Source: an uncultured Neglectibacter sp. (lineage in GTDB: Bacteria; Bacillota; Clostridia; Oscillospirales; Acutalibacteraceae). From it: DNA of 64,000 nt. The notes beneath the pieces are model-generated. The model was not told the origin of the DNA and ran no database searches. It was given only the letters and a program-made list of their open reading frames with translations. Where the stretch lies: contig CALFFN010000036.1 in NCBI GenBank assembly GCA_937958185.1, forward strand, positions 8,128-72,127, read 5' to 3'. Of the stretch, positions 7,633-16,739 are shown one piece after another (position 1 is the first letter of the stretch; every line of letters begins with the position of its first letter). The position numbers and the translations under genes are program-made.

Positions 7633-10600
7633 ATGATACTGAAATCTTTGGAGCTGCAGGGGTTCAAGACCTTCCCGGATAAGACCACCCTGTCCTTTGA
7701 GCAGGGGGTCACCTCGGTAGTGGGACCCAACGGCAGCGGAAAAAGCAATATCAGCGACGCGATCCGCTGGGTGCTGGGGGAGCAGTCCGTCCGGGCGCTG
7801 CGGTGCTCTAAAATGGAGGACGTGATCTTTGGCGGCACCCCCCTGCGGAAAGCCATGGGCTATGCGGAGGTCACGCTGTCTATCGACAACACCGACCGCC
7901 GGCTGCCCTTTGACGATGATGTTGTGGCGGTGACCCGGCGGTATTACCGTTCAGGGGAAAGCGAATATCTCATCAACAAGGCGACCGTGCGCCTGAAGGA
8001 TATCAACGAGCTCTTTATGGATACGGGCTTGGGACGGGACGGCTATTCCATGATCGGTCAGGGAAAGATCGACAGCATCGTAGCCGCCCGGTCCGAGGAT
8101 CGCCGGGAGATTTTTGAGGAAGCGGCAGGGATTTCCCGCTACCGCTACCGCAAGGAGGAATCGGAACGCCGCCTGCAAAAGGCGGAGGAAAACCTGGTGC
8201 GCCTGCGGGATATCCTGGGCGAGCTGGAGGAGCGGGTAGAGCCTTTGCGCATTCAGGCGGAAAAGGCGGAAAAATTCATCGCCTACGATGAGGAAAAGAA
8301 GGGCCTGGAGATCGGCATTTGGCTGGAAACCCTGTCCCATTCGGAAAAGATCCTCCGGGAGCACGGGGAGAAGATAGACCTGGCAAACGCCCGCCACGGG
8401 GAGATCGAAGAGGAACTGGGACAGATCTCCGCCCGGATAGAAGCGAATTTCCGGGAGACCAACGACTGCACCGGGCAGATGGAGCAGGTGCGGACGGAAG
8501 CCGCTGCTCTGGACGAACAGGCGGTGCGCACCGAGGGTGAGATCGACCTGCTGAAAAACGACATCGACCACGACCGCCGGGACAAGGAGCGGTTGGAGGA
8601 GCAGATCGGTCAGGCAAAGCAGTCCGATGAAGCCATCGACAGGGAAATTGCCGCGAAGCAGGAAGAAATCGCGGAAAAAAGCCGGAGAATTGAGGAAAGC
8701 AGAGACAAGCTGGTTTCCTTTACAGATACCTTAGAGCAGCTGCGGCAGGGGGCGGACGAAGCTACCCGGCAGATGGAGCAGGCGGCGGTGGAAGCCGCCC
8801 AGCGGAACGCGACCTTGTCCGAGGAACGCATTCGGCTGTCGTCTACCCAGTCTTCCATGGCGGAGATACGCCTGCGGGGCAGCGCGGTGGACGAAAGCGT
8901 GCGGCAGGCAAAGGAGCGGGAGACCGCCGCTCAAAAAACAGGGGAAGAGCTGGCACAGATGGTCGCCGATACGGAAGCTGCCATCTCTGCCGGGGAAAAT
9001 ACGGTAAAGGGCTATGAACTGCGGCTGGAGACCAGACAGAAGAAAGCGGCGGAAGCCAAGGAGCAGTGGGACAAGCTGACGCTGGACGCCAATGAACAGC
9101 TCCGCCGGGCAAGGCTGCTGGAGGATTTGGAGAGGAATTTGGAGGGCTTTGCCCAAAGCGTCAAAGCCGTGATGAAAGAAGCAGGCAGGGGAATGCTGTC
9201 CGGCGTGTGCGGTCCTGTTTCCCGGATCTTGCAGGTGCCGGGCGAATACGCCGTGGCGCTGGAAACCGCCCTGGGCGCCGCCATGCAGAATGTGGTGGTG
9301 GAAACGGAGCAGGACGCCAAAAACGCCATCAATCTTCTGAAGCAGCGCGACCTGGGGCGGGCGACCTTCCTGCCCCTGACCACCATTCGCGGCAGCGTGC
9401 TGGAAAAGCGGGAAATGGAAGAGCTGCCCGGCTTTGTCGGCGTGGCTTCGGAGCTGTGTTCCTGCGAAAAAAAATACGACGGCATTCGGGATTCCCTGCT
9501 GGGCAGGGTGGCGGTGGCGGAAGACCTGGACAGCGCCGTTGCCATTGCCAAACGCACCAAATACAAATTCCGGATCGTCAGCCTGGACGGTCAGGTGGTC
9601 AATGCCGGCGGTTCTCTGACCGGCGGCTCCCGCGCGAAAAACTCCGGGCTTTTGAGCCGTGCGTCGGAGATACAGCGCATTCGGGAAAAGGCGGCGGCTC
9701 TGCAGAAGAAAGCGGAAGAAGCCCAGAATACCTATAAAGAGCGGCAGACCGAGCTTTCCTCCGGGGAAGCGGAGCTGCAAGCCGCCCGGGGCGAGCTTGC
9801 GGGCTTGCAGGAGGAACGCATTAAGATCACTGCCGAATGCGCCCAGACCCAGCGGGAGCTGGAAGCTATCCGGCAGGAGGTGCAGAATCTGGAACGGGAA
9901 AAAACCGATTCCGCCGGGCGTTTGCAGGAGCTGGAAGCCCAGGAAAAGGACGCCCAGGCGAAAATCGAGGAATTGACCCGCCAGGTGGAGCAGGCGGAGG
10001 AAGAAAACAGCAAGCTAGCAGGCAGCCGGGAGGAACAGATGGCGCGGTGTGAAGACATTTCCCACACCATTCAGGAAATACGTTTAAGTGAGTTCTCCGC
10101 CCAGAAGGACAAGGAAACGCTGGAAGCTGCCGTGGAGGAACTGAAAGCCAGAAAGCTGGATTCCGCCGGAGCGGCTGAGCGCCTGCGGGAGGAAGCGGCA
10201 GCTTTGGAGAGCCGGGCGGCGGAGTTGGCAGCACAGATAGAGACCTGCAAAGAGCGGGCAGCGGAATATCGGAAACAGGCGGAGGAAAAGCGCCAAAGCG
10301 TGCAGACCATCGCCGAAAGGCGCACCGCGCTGGAAAAGGAAGCCGGCGACCTGCGGGCAAAGGAGCGGGAGATCAGCCTGGAGCGGGAAAATATCGGGCA
10401 CGAGCTGGCAAGGCTGCACGAGCGCTCCGACGGTCTCCAAAAGGAATACGATACCATCATCACCCGGCTGTGGGAGGATTACGAGCTGACCCGCCGGGAA
10501 GCAGAGGAGATCGGCACGAAGATCGACGACCTGCCTGCCGCCCAGCGCACCCTTGCCGATTTGAAAAACAAGATCCGCGCCCTGGGCGTGGTAAACGTGG

Positions 10601-11196
10601 GCGCTGTGGTGGAATACAAGGAAGTTTCTGAGCGGTACGAGTTTTTGAACGCGCAGGTGGGCGACGTGGAGAAGTCCAAAGCGGAGCTTTTGGACCTGAT
10701 AGAAGACCTGACCAGGCACATGAAGGAGCAGTTCACCCTGCGGTTTGCGGAAATCAACAGCCATTTCGGCACGATCTTCCGGGAGCTGTTCGGCGGCGGC
10801 GCGGCGGAGCTTTCCTTTACCGACGAGGAGGACGTGCTCCATTCCGGCATTGAGATCAAGGTCCACCCGCCGGGGAAGATCGTCACCCATATCGAGTCCC
10901 TTTCCGGCGGCGAAAAGGCGCTGGTGGCCATTTCCATTTACTTTGCCATCATGCGGGTGAATCCCCCGCCCTTCTGTGTGCTGGACGAGATCGAAGCGGC
11001 GCTGGACGATGTGAACGTCAACCGCTTTGCCCAATACTTACGCAGGATGAGCGGCAATTCCCAGTTCATTGCTATCACTCACCGCCGGGGCACCATGGAG
11101 GGCAGCGATATGCTCTACGGCGTGACCATGCAGGACGAGGGTATTTCCAAGCTGCTGGCGCTGAAAACAGAGGAAGCGGCAGAGTTCTGTACATAG
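7633..11196 (+). CDS. smc: Chromosome segregation ATPase SMC
   Basis: Core ATPase of the SMC-ScpAB condensin. The N-terminal Walker A is GPNGSGKSNISDAIRW (about residues 32-47). Long coiled coils run from about 165 to 500 and 665 to 1010. The hinge is around residues 510-660 (GVCGPVSRILQVPGEYA onward). The C-terminal ABC signature is LSGGEKALVAISIYF, followed by Walker B PPFCVLDEIEAALDD. At 1187 aa it is full length. The ATG follows GGAGAG. Unlike the usual order, ftsY does not follow directly: three accessory genes lie between. Confidence 0.97.
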   Translation: MILKSLELQGFKTFPDKTTLSFEQGVTSVVGPNGSGKSNISDAIRWVLGEQSVRALRCSKMEDVIFGGTPLRKAMGYAEVTLSIDNTDRRLPFDDDVVAVTRRYYRSGESEYLINKATVRLKDINELFMDTGLGRDGYSMIGQGKIDSIVAARSEDRREIFEEAAGISRYRYRKEESERRLQKAEENLVRLRDILGELEERVEPLRIQAEKAEKFIAYDEEKKGLEIGIWLETLSHSEKILREHGEKIDLANARHGEIEEELGQISARIEANFRETNDCTGQMEQVRTEAAALDEQAVRTEGEIDLLKNDIDHDRRDKERLEEQIGQAKQSDEAIDREIAAKQEEIAEKSRRIEESRDKLVSFTDTLEQLRQGADEATRQMEQAAVEAAQRNATLSEERIRLSSTQSSMAEIRLRGSAVDESVRQAKERETAAQKTGEELAQMVADTEAAISAGENTVKGYELRLETRQKKAAEAKEQWDKLTLDANEQLRRARLLEDLERNLEGFAQSVKAVMKEAGRGMLSGVCGPVSRILQVPGEYAVALETALGAAMQNVVVETEQDAKNAINLLKQRDLGRATFLPLTTIRGSVLEKREMEELPGFVGVASELCSCEKKYDGIRDSLLGRVAVAEDLDSAVAIAKRTKYKFRIVSLDGQVVNAGGSLTGGSRAKNSGLLSRASEIQRIREKAAALQKKAEEAQNTYKERQTELSSGEAELQAARGELAGLQEERIKITAECAQTQRELEAIRQEVQNLEREKTDSAGRLQELEAQEKDAQAKIEELTRQVEQAEEENSKLAGSREEQMARCEDISHTIQEIRLSEFSAQKDKETLEAAVEELKARKLDSAGAAERLREEAAALESRAAELAAQIETCKERAAEYRKQAEEKRQSVQTIAERRTALEKEAGDLRAKEREISLERENIGHELARLHERSDGLQKEYDTIITRLWEDYELTRREAEEIGTKIDDLPAAQRTLADLKNKIRALGVVNVGAVVEYKEVSERYEFLNAQVGDVEKSKAELLDLIEDLTRHMKEQFTLRFAEINSHFGTIFRELFGGGAAELSFTDEEDVLHSGIEIKVHPPGKIVTHIESLSGGEKALVAISIYFAIMRVNPPPFCVLDEIEAALDDVNVNRFAQYLRRMSGNSQFIAITHRRGTMEGSDMLYGVTMQDEGISKLLALKTEEAAEFCT

Positions 11197-11277
11197 CGGT
11201 TTGCCTTCAGATGCCCGCCGTTCTCTGGGAACGGGATATAATTCAAAAAAGCAAATCGGTATTTATGGAGGATATGA

Positions 11278-11826
11278 GTGAAGTCATTTGATGAACTGAT
11301 TCTGGTGAATTATTGTTATCCAGATTGTATTCCATTAAAAAATATAATGCGGCTTCCACAAAAAGAAGCATTTGCATTGGCTTCTGCGTTTGCAGGATCA
11401 CACCCGGAAACTACAGCCTTTTATCGATTTGCAGATTTTGAAAATTATTATGCATTACGAAAAAATCAAGATGAATATTTATATTCACGATTCCTTGAAT
11501 TAGGCGGTACGCCGGAAGAAAAGCATCCACTCTCTTTTGTAATAGAAGGAAGCGATTATCTTCATGACTGGTTTGGAAAGGGAATAGAGTCCAGATTGCG
11601 TTTGCGGGATATCCGACCGTGTCATATCAGTTTCACAATAGGGGACAGCAGGGCTGATTACAAGAAATACGGAAGGATAGAGTTACTGACAATGGAGGAT
11701 ATCAAAGAACAGCTGCTAAAGTATGGTAACGATTTTGACGCTTTTATGAAAGCAATAGGCAGGCATTACATAGAAGCACAGCTTTGGACAGACAAATATA
11801 TTGCAGAGGAATATTTGATAAAATAG
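11278..11826 (+). CDS. AT-rich hypothetical protein (182 aa)
   Basis: I do not recognise this family. The protein is soluble, rich in aromatic and acidic residues, with no signal peptide or membrane segment. Its codon use is strongly A/T-ending (many AAA, GAA, TTT, ATT) and contrasts with smc and ftsY, which are dominated by G/C-ending codons, suggesting recent acquisition. The GTG start at 11278 has GGAGGA about 6 bases upstream. It is the first of three accessory genes between smc and ftsY. A TATAAT hexamer at 11237-11242 could be part of its own promoter, though no -35 box is evident. Confidence 0.75.
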   Translation: MKSFDELILVNYCYPDCIPLKNIMRLPQKEAFALASAFAGSHPETTAFYRFADFENYYALRKNQDEYLYSRFLELGGTPEEKHPLSFVIEGSDYLHDWFGKGIESRLRLRDIRPCHISFTIGDSRADYKKYGRIELLTMEDIKEQLLKYGNDFDAFMKAIGRHYIEAQLWTDKYIAEEYLIK

Positions 11827-11876
11827 AATTGGATTTTTGATAAAATGGTTGCCTGGGAAAAAGGAGGTCCGCTTTT

Positions 11877-12512
11877 ATGGCGTTTGATTTTAAGAAAGAA
11901 TACAAAGAGTTCTATTTGCCGAAGAACCGACCGGGAATCGTTACGGTTCCCAGGGCAAATTACATTGCCGTCCGCGGCGAGGGCGACCCCAATCAGGCGG
12001 GCGGCGCGTACCAGCAGGCAATCAGTGTTTTGTACGCCGTTGCCTATACGCTGAAGATGAGCTATAGATCCGACTATAAAATCGAGGGCTTTTTTGAATA
12101 TGTGGTCCCACCGCTGGAGGGCTTTTGGTGGCAGGAAAATACAGTGGGCGCGGACTATGGAAAAAAGAACGGTTTTCACTGGATCTCTGTGATCCGGCTG
12201 CCCGATTTTGTAACGGAACGGGATTTCCAGTGGGCGGTGGAGACCGCGGCGAAAAAGAAAAAACTGGACTGCTCGGCGGCTGAATTTTTCACGGTGGAGG
12301 AAGGGCTTTGCGTGCAGATGATGCACGAGGGCGCTTTTGACGACGAACCGATGAGCGTTGCGCAGATGGACGCTTATTTGGAAGAGCATGGCTATGAAAA
12401 CGACTTCGGCGGCGAGCGGCTCCATCATGAAATCTATCTGTCGGACCCGAGAAAAGCGCCGCCGGAGAAATGGAAAACTGTGATCCGCCACCCAATCAGG
12501 CGGAGACCGTGA
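11877..12512 (+). CDS. GyrI-like small-molecule-binding domain protein
   Basis: The 211-aa protein has the layout of stand-alone GyrI-like (SOUL/BacEffector-type) proteins: an opening DFKKEYKEFYLPKNRPGIV, then VPRANYIAVRGEGDPN, a stretch typical of this family. Such proteins bind or hydrolyse small hydrophobic molecules; the actual ligand here is unknown. A strong AAGGAGG lies 8 bases before the ATG. Its 3' end reads into the ribosome binding site region of the following VanZ gene, so the two are probably co-expressed. Confidence 0.8.
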   Translation: MAFDFKKEYKEFYLPKNRPGIVTVPRANYIAVRGEGDPNQAGGAYQQAISVLYAVAYTLKMSYRSDYKIEGFFEYVVPPLEGFWWQENTVGADYGKKNGFHWISVIRLPDFVTERDFQWAVETAAKKKKLDCSAAEFFTVEEGLCVQMMHEGAFDDEPMSVAQMDAYLEEHGYENDFGGERLHHEIYLSDPRKAPPEKWKTVIRHPIRRRP

Positions 12513-12535
12513 AAGCGCAAAAAGGAGGAACTCAG

Positions 12536-13108
12536 ATGAAAACGGCAAAAAGGGAAAAGCTTGTTACCTTTTTCCTGTATCTCGTATTTGCGTTTTATCT
12601 GCTGCTCCTTTTTCTGATCTTATTTCGGCAGCGCCATTCTGTCCGCTCCTTCAACCTGGTTCCTTTCCGCGGGATTTTCAGTTATTTGACAGGTATTGAT
12701 CTGATATCCGGCACAGAAGACCCTGCATTTCTGCGGGGATTTGCCCTCAGTAATCTGTTGGGGAATATCGTGATCTTTATTCCCTTGGGTGTGTATTTTA
12801 CTTTGCTGAATCCCAAAAAGGGGATTTGGAGAAACACTTTGCTGGTTATGGCAGTGAGCGCGGCGGTGGAGATGGTACAATTTGCCTTTCAGCTGGGAAT
12901 CGGCGATGTCGATGATGTGATCCTGAACGGCATAGGCGGCCTTTTGGGCGTGCTGCTGTGCAAAGGGCTCTACCGGCTGTGTAAAGAGGACGAAGCGGGG
13001 GTGCGCCGCGCGGTGGCGATTTTTGCCCCGATAGCAGGCGTTTTGAGCTTTGCGATCCTCATTTTGCAAAACTACGGGTCGGTTTTTCTGAATTTCATTT
13101 TCAAATAA
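12536..13108 (+). CDS. VanZ family membrane protein
   Basis: An integral membrane protein of the VanZ family, named for a teicoplanin-resistance accessory protein; most members have no known function. Hydrophobic segments lie around residues 10-30, 62-80, 92-115, 120-137 and 155-190, and the family stretch FNLVPFRGI follows the first segment. The ATG at 12536 is chosen because AAAGGAGGAA lies 7 bases upstream; a longer frame from 12470 would overlap the previous gene and add a non-conserved leader. Length is 190 aa. Confidence 0.82.
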   Translation: MKTAKREKLVTFFLYLVFAFYLLLLFLILFRQRHSVRSFNLVPFRGIFSYLTGIDLISGTEDPAFLRGFALSNLLGNIVIFIPLGVYFTLLNPKKGIWRNTLLVMAVSAAVEMVQFAFQLGIGDVDDVILNGIGGLLGVLLCKGLYRLCKEDEAGVRRAVAIFAPIAGVLSFAILILQNYGSVFLNFIFK

Positions 13109-13144
13109 AGATTTCACCTGAACAGGAGAAAGGGACGTGACAGT

Positions 13145-14350
13145 ATGGGCTTTTTTGAAAAAATCCGGGACGGGCTGAAAAAGACCCGGGACAATATCAG
13201 CGGGCAGATCACCCAGATGGTGAACTCCTTTACGAAAATCGACGAGGAGCTGTTCGAGGAGCTGGAAGAGCTGCTGGTCATGGGGGACGTGGGGGTGGAG
13301 ACCTCCGTGTACATCACCGATGAGCTGAGAAAGAAAATCAAGGAAAAGGGCATTACCGACCCTTCCCTTATCATGGACGAGCTGAAGGAGATCGTGCGGG
13401 AGCTGCTTTCCGGCGACGATACACTGCACCTGTCCACCAAGCCTTCCGTGATCCTTGTCATCGGCGTCAACGGCGTAGGCAAGACCACTACCATCGGCAA
13501 GCTGGCTGCCCGGCTGAAAGCGGAGGGGAAGTCTGTGATTTTGGGCGCGGCGGATACGTTCCGCGCCGCCGCCATCGAGCAGCTTGACGTCTGGGCACAG
13601 CGGGCCCAGGTGCCCATGATAAAGCACGGCGAGGGGGCTGACCCTGCTGCCGTGGTGTATGATACCATTTCCGCCGCCAAAGCAAGGGGCTGTGATGTGG
13701 TGATCTGCGACACGGCGGGGCGGCTGCACAACAAGAAGAACCTGATGGACGAGCTGGCGAAAATTTCTCGCGTGATCGACCGGGAGCTGCCCGGCTGCGA
13801 CCGGGAGACCCTGCTGGTGCTGGACGCCGCCACCGGGCAGAACGCCGTCAATCAGGCCCGGGAGTTCCAAAGCGCCGCCGGGATCACCGGCATTGTACTG
13901 ACCAAGCTGGACGGCACACCCAAGGGCGGCGTGGTGTTGCCCATCAAGAAGGACCTGGGGCTTTCTGTTAAATTTATCGGCGTAGGCGAGCAGGTGGACG
14001 ATCTGCAGCCCTTTGACGCCGCCGCCTTTACGGACGCCCTGTTCGATTCGGGAGAAAATCCGCCGGAGCAGAAAGCGGTATCTTCCGAGCCGGAAGAAGC
14101 GGTTCCTGCCCGGCAGGAGGAAGCGGCTGTGCAGCCTTCTCAGCCGGAGCCGGAAGAAACCCCGGAGGAAAAGCAAAAACGGTTCCGCGCCTTTGTGGAC
14201 GGGCTGTTGGAAAAGCTGGATCGAAACGAGAACGTTCACGATCTGCTTCCTGAGCTTGTCCGCTGGCGGGACGACAGCTCACTGGAACGGGACGATCAGC
14301 GTCTGGTGAGGAATCTGCTGCTGACTGTGGAAAACCGGGAAAACGGATAG
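13145..14350 (+). CDS. ftsY: Signal recognition particle receptor FtsY with C-terminal extension
   Basis: GTPase receptor that docks SRP-ribosome complexes at the membrane. The NG core occupies about residues 1-302: N domain, P-loop GVNGVGKTTTIGKLA, G2/I-box region DTFRAAAIEQL, DTAGRLHNKKNLM, TKLDG and the closing GVGEQVDDLQPFD. The usual acidic A domain at the N-terminus is absent. Instead about 100 residues follow the core: a Glu/Pro-rich acidic linker (about 303-340) and a predicted helical segment (KRFRAFVDGLLEKLDRNENV...). This C-terminal extension is unusual for FtsY. rdgB follows after 15 bases. Confidence 0.95.
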   Translation: MGFFEKIRDGLKKTRDNISGQITQMVNSFTKIDEELFEELEELLVMGDVGVETSVYITDELRKKIKEKGITDPSLIMDELKEIVRELLSGDDTLHLSTKPSVILVIGVNGVGKTTTIGKLAARLKAEGKSVILGAADTFRAAAIEQLDVWAQRAQVPMIKHGEGADPAAVVYDTISAAKARGCDVVICDTAGRLHNKKNLMDELAKISRVIDRELPGCDRETLLVLDAATGQNAVNQAREFQSAAGITGIVLTKLDGTPKGGVVLPIKKDLGLSVKFIGVGEQVDDLQPFDAAAFTDALFDSGENPPEQKAVSSEPEEAVPARQEEAAVQPSQPEPEETPEEKQKRFRAFVDGLLEKLDRNENVHDLLPELVRWRDDSSLERDDQRLVRNLLLTVENRENG

Positions 14351-14365
14351 GAAAGAGGGAAAAAC

Positions 14366-14947
14366 ATGAAATTTGTAATTGCCACCCACAACAGGGGAAA
14401 GGTTGTGGAATTTAAGAGAATGCTGGAGCCTATGGGCATCGAGGTGGTGACGGCGGAGCTTTCGGAGCCGGAAGAAACGGGAACCACCTTTGAAGAGAAC
14501 GCTTTCATCAAAGCGGAAGCTGCCTGCCGGGAAACGGGTCTGCCCGCTGTGGCGGACGATTCCGGGCTGTGCGTGGATCATCTGGGCGGCGAGCCGGGCA
14601 TTTATTCCGCCCGTTTTGCCGAGCCGGGCAAGCGCAGGCTCACCGTACTTCAAAAGCTTCAGGGCGTGCCCAAAGAGCAGCGGGGCGCCCATTTTACCAG
14701 CGCCGTGTGTTGTGTGTTCCCAAACGGGGACAGGATCGAAGCCGAGGGGAAATGCTATGGCGCCATTGCCTTTGAATCCCGGGGCGAAAACGGCTTTGGC
14801 TATGATTCCATTTTCGAGCAGGACGGACGCACCTTTGGGGAGATGTCCGATGAAGAAAAGGACGCCCGCAGCCACCGGGGCTTCGCCTTTCAGGAGTTTG
14901 AAAAAAAGCTGAAAGCGTACCTGAAAAGCCATGGGGAAAACGGGTGA
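14366..14947 (+). CDS. rdgB: XTP/dITP diphosphatase (RdgB/HAM1)
   Basis: House-cleaning pyrophosphatase that hydrolyses dITP, ITP and XTP to monophosphates. The substrate-binding opening is IATHNRGKVVEFKRML, followed by the conserved ADDSGLCVDHLGGEPGIYSARFA stretch (shown in part) and FGYDSIFEQDG near the C-terminus. At 193 aa it is normal in size. A GGAAAGAGGG ribosome binding site precedes the ATG. The stop overlaps the GTG start of the cupin gene by three bases. Confidence 0.95.
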   Translation: MKFVIATHNRGKVVEFKRMLEPMGIEVVTAELSEPEETGTTFEENAFIKAEAACRETGLPAVADDSGLCVDHLGGEPGIYSARFAEPGKRRLTVLQKLQGVPKEQRGAHFTSAVCCVFPNGDRIEAEGKCYGAIAFESRGENGFGYDSIFEQDGRTFGEMSDEEKDARSHRGFAFQEFEKKLKAYLKSHGENG

Positions 14948-15318
14948 AAACCATGGAGTTTATAGAGAAAAGCAAAATTGTCGGTCTATCAAATCCGGGC
15001 GTGGTGTCCCGGCAGCTATTGAACCCTGACAATTCGTCCAGCGAAAGAGTGACGATTACGGAGGTCCATGTGGAGCCGGGGGCAAGCCAGCCGCGGCATA
15101 CGCATGAGGCTTCCGAGCAGGTGTGGTACGCGCTGAAGGGGCAGGGCAGGCTGCTTCTCCGAAACGGGGAGGAAAAGGCATTTCAGGCGGGAGACGTGGT
15201 GCGGTTCACAGAGAAAGAGATCCATGGGTTCCGCAACGACAGCGGCGGGGAATTTGTCTATCTTTCCGTAACAGCCCCGCCGTTCCATTTTGGGACGGCT
15301 TATCAGAAAAAAGAATGA
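14944..15318 (+). CDS. Cupin-domain protein
   Basis: A single-domain cupin of 124 aa. Motif 1 is visible as PGASQPRHTHEASEQVWYAL (metal ligands His, His, Glu), and motif 2 as GDVVRFTEKEIHGFRN (His). Likely a metal-binding small-molecule enzyme or binding protein; substrate unknown. The GTG at 14944 overlaps the rdgB stop (GTGA) with GGGG 7 bases upstream; an ATG at 14953 is an alternative. Confidence 0.8.
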   Translation: MKTMEFIEKSKIVGLSNPGVVSRQLLNPDNSSSERVTITEVHVEPGASQPRHTHEASEQVWYALKGQGRLLLRNGEEKAFQAGDVVRFTEKEIHGFRNDSGGEFVYLSVTAPPFHFGTAYQKKE

Positions 15319-15367
15319 TGGCTCCCGCGTGACAGGAGCCCGGCGCCGGGGAGGCTTTGACAGGAAA

Positions 15368-15901
15368 ATGAGGTTAGAAAAAGAGATCGTCGGGGAACGT
15401 GTTGCCCTGCGCAGCTATGAAAGCGCCGATTTGGATTTTTGTACGGGTATGTGGCTTGATCCTGAAAATGGCAGGTATTTAAGCGACCCCACGGCGGAAT
15501 ATGTGGACGAAGCGTACCGAAAGGCGCTGAATGCCATGCAGGAGAGTGAAGATGGGTATTATCTTATTGCGGAGAAAAAAGATACCGGGGAAGCCATCGG
15601 CACCTGCTGCGCTTTCCCTGATTCGGAGGGAAAAACCTATGATATCGGCTACTGCGTCCATATGAGCTGCTGGAAACAGGGATATGGCACGGAAATCGTC
15701 AGGCTTTTGACCGGCTGGATCAGGAAGCAGGGCGCGGAAAGGGTCACGGCGGAGGCTGCGGTGGAAAATGCCGGCTCCTGCAGGCTGCTGGAAAGCTGCG
15801 GCTTTACCGTTCACAAGGAGAGCGAGTTCAAAAAGTATGGCATGGATAGAAAATTCAAAAGTTATGTCTACCAAAAGGACTGGAAAGGAAGAAAACCATG
15901 A
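15368..15901 (+). CDS. GNAT family N-acetyltransferase
   Basis: Resembles the RimJ/RimL-type branch of GNAT enzymes: start LEKEIVGERVALRSYESADLD, beta-4 region DIGYCVHMSCWKQGYGTEIV with the acetyl-CoA-binding Q/RxxGxG/A-like turn, and ENAGSCRLLESCGF near the end, where family members have N-x-x-S-x-x-x-x-E-x-x-GF. Substrate unknown. The frame extends upstream to 15290, but that part is a basic low-quality leader; ATG 15368 starts the conserved region. The stop overlaps the next ATG (ATGA). Confidence 0.82.
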   Translation: MRLEKEIVGERVALRSYESADLDFCTGMWLDPENGRYLSDPTAEYVDEAYRKALNAMQESEDGYYLIAEKKDTGEAIGTCCAFPDSEGKTYDIGYCVHMSCWKQGYGTEIVRLLTGWIRKQGAERVTAEAAVENAGSCRLLESCGFTVHKESEFKKYGMDRKFKSYVYQKDWKGRKP

Positions 15902-16356
15902 AAGCTGTTTGCGGATTGAATTGTAGCGAATGCTCGGAAAAGGAAACTTGCCCGGGGTGTGAGAAAATCGGCGGGGACGGGAAATGTGTGATCGCCGCCT
16001 GCGCCGCTGCCCATGCCGGAGAAAGCGGCTGTGAAAGCTGCCACTTTTTTGACGGCTGCGGTACCAGCGAGCAGCTGTTCCGGGAGTTCAAAGCCCTTGG
16101 GATTGAGGACATGCCGGAGATCACCTATCTGAACGCGCTGCCCGGTCACTTTATCAATTTGGAATATACCCTGCCCGGAGGGCGGAAGGTAAAGCTGTGG
16201 GACGACAAGCGCATCTATTGGGGAAACCAGGTGGAAAAGAAAGGTAGCGACCGCTGTTACGGGCTAACTGCCGATGAAAACTATCTTCTTGTCTGCGAAT
16301 ACGGCTGTGGCGGTTCGGACCCGGAAATCGTCTGCTTCCGGCGCAGAAAGAAATGA
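15898..16356 (+). CDS. Cysteine-rich DUF3795-type protein
   Basis: The N-terminal half has a dense cysteine pattern: CGLNCSEC, CPGC, CVIAAC and CESC...CGT, consistent with a zinc or Fe-S-binding DUF3795-like domain. The remaining half is a compact unassigned segment ending in two further cysteines and a basic tail. Function unknown. It is translationally coupled to the acetyltransferase before it (ATGA overlap). Confidence 0.65.
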   Translation: MKAVCGLNCSECSEKETCPGCEKIGGDGKCVIAACAAAHAGESGCESCHFFDGCGTSEQLFREFKALGIEDMPEITYLNALPGHFINLEYTLPGGRKVKLWDDKRIYWGNQVEKKGSDRCYGLTADENYLLVCEYGCGGSDPEIVCFRRRKK

Positions 16357-16432
16357 TTTATGTAAACTGAACATCTAATAACTATAGAAATTGCGCACAA
16401 AGATTGTGAGTCTGTTTTAGAAAGGAAAAATT

Positions 16433-16729
16433 ATGTTAACCAGTAAGCAGCGGGCGTATTTGCGCTCCTTAGCAGTAAACGAGGACACCATTCTGATGGT
16501 GGGAAAGTCCGGCATGGGGCAGGAGATCGTGAAGCAGGCGGATTCGGCTTTGGAAAAGCGGGAGTTTATCAAGGGTCGGGTGCTGCCGGATACCTCCCCG
16601 ATCTCTTCCCGGGAAGCGGCGGAGGAGCTGGCGGCGAAAACGGGCAGCGATGTGGTGCAGGTCATCGGTTCCCGGTTTGTGCTGTACCGCCGGAAAAAGA
16701 AGGACCCGAAGATCGTGCTGCCGAGGTAA
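16433..16729 (+). CDS. yhbY: YhbY-type RNA-binding ribosome assembly protein
   Basis: Single CRM (CRS1-YhbY) domain protein that associates with the pre-50S ribosomal subunit. The 98-aa sequence begins LTSKQRAYLRSLA, carries the GKSGMGQE loop equivalent to the family GxxG motif, and ends with VVQVIGSRFVLYR before a basic tail. It heads the yhbY-nadD-yqeK-rsfS ribosome/NAD cluster conserved in Firmicutes. A GAAAGGAAAAA ribosome binding site precedes the ATG. Confidence 0.92.
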   Translation: MLTSKQRAYLRSLAVNEDTILMVGKSGMGQEIVKQADSALEKREFIKGRVLPDTSPISSREAAEELAAKTGSDVVQVIGSRFVLYRRKKKDPKIVLPR

Positions 16730-16739
16730 GGCGCAGCCT

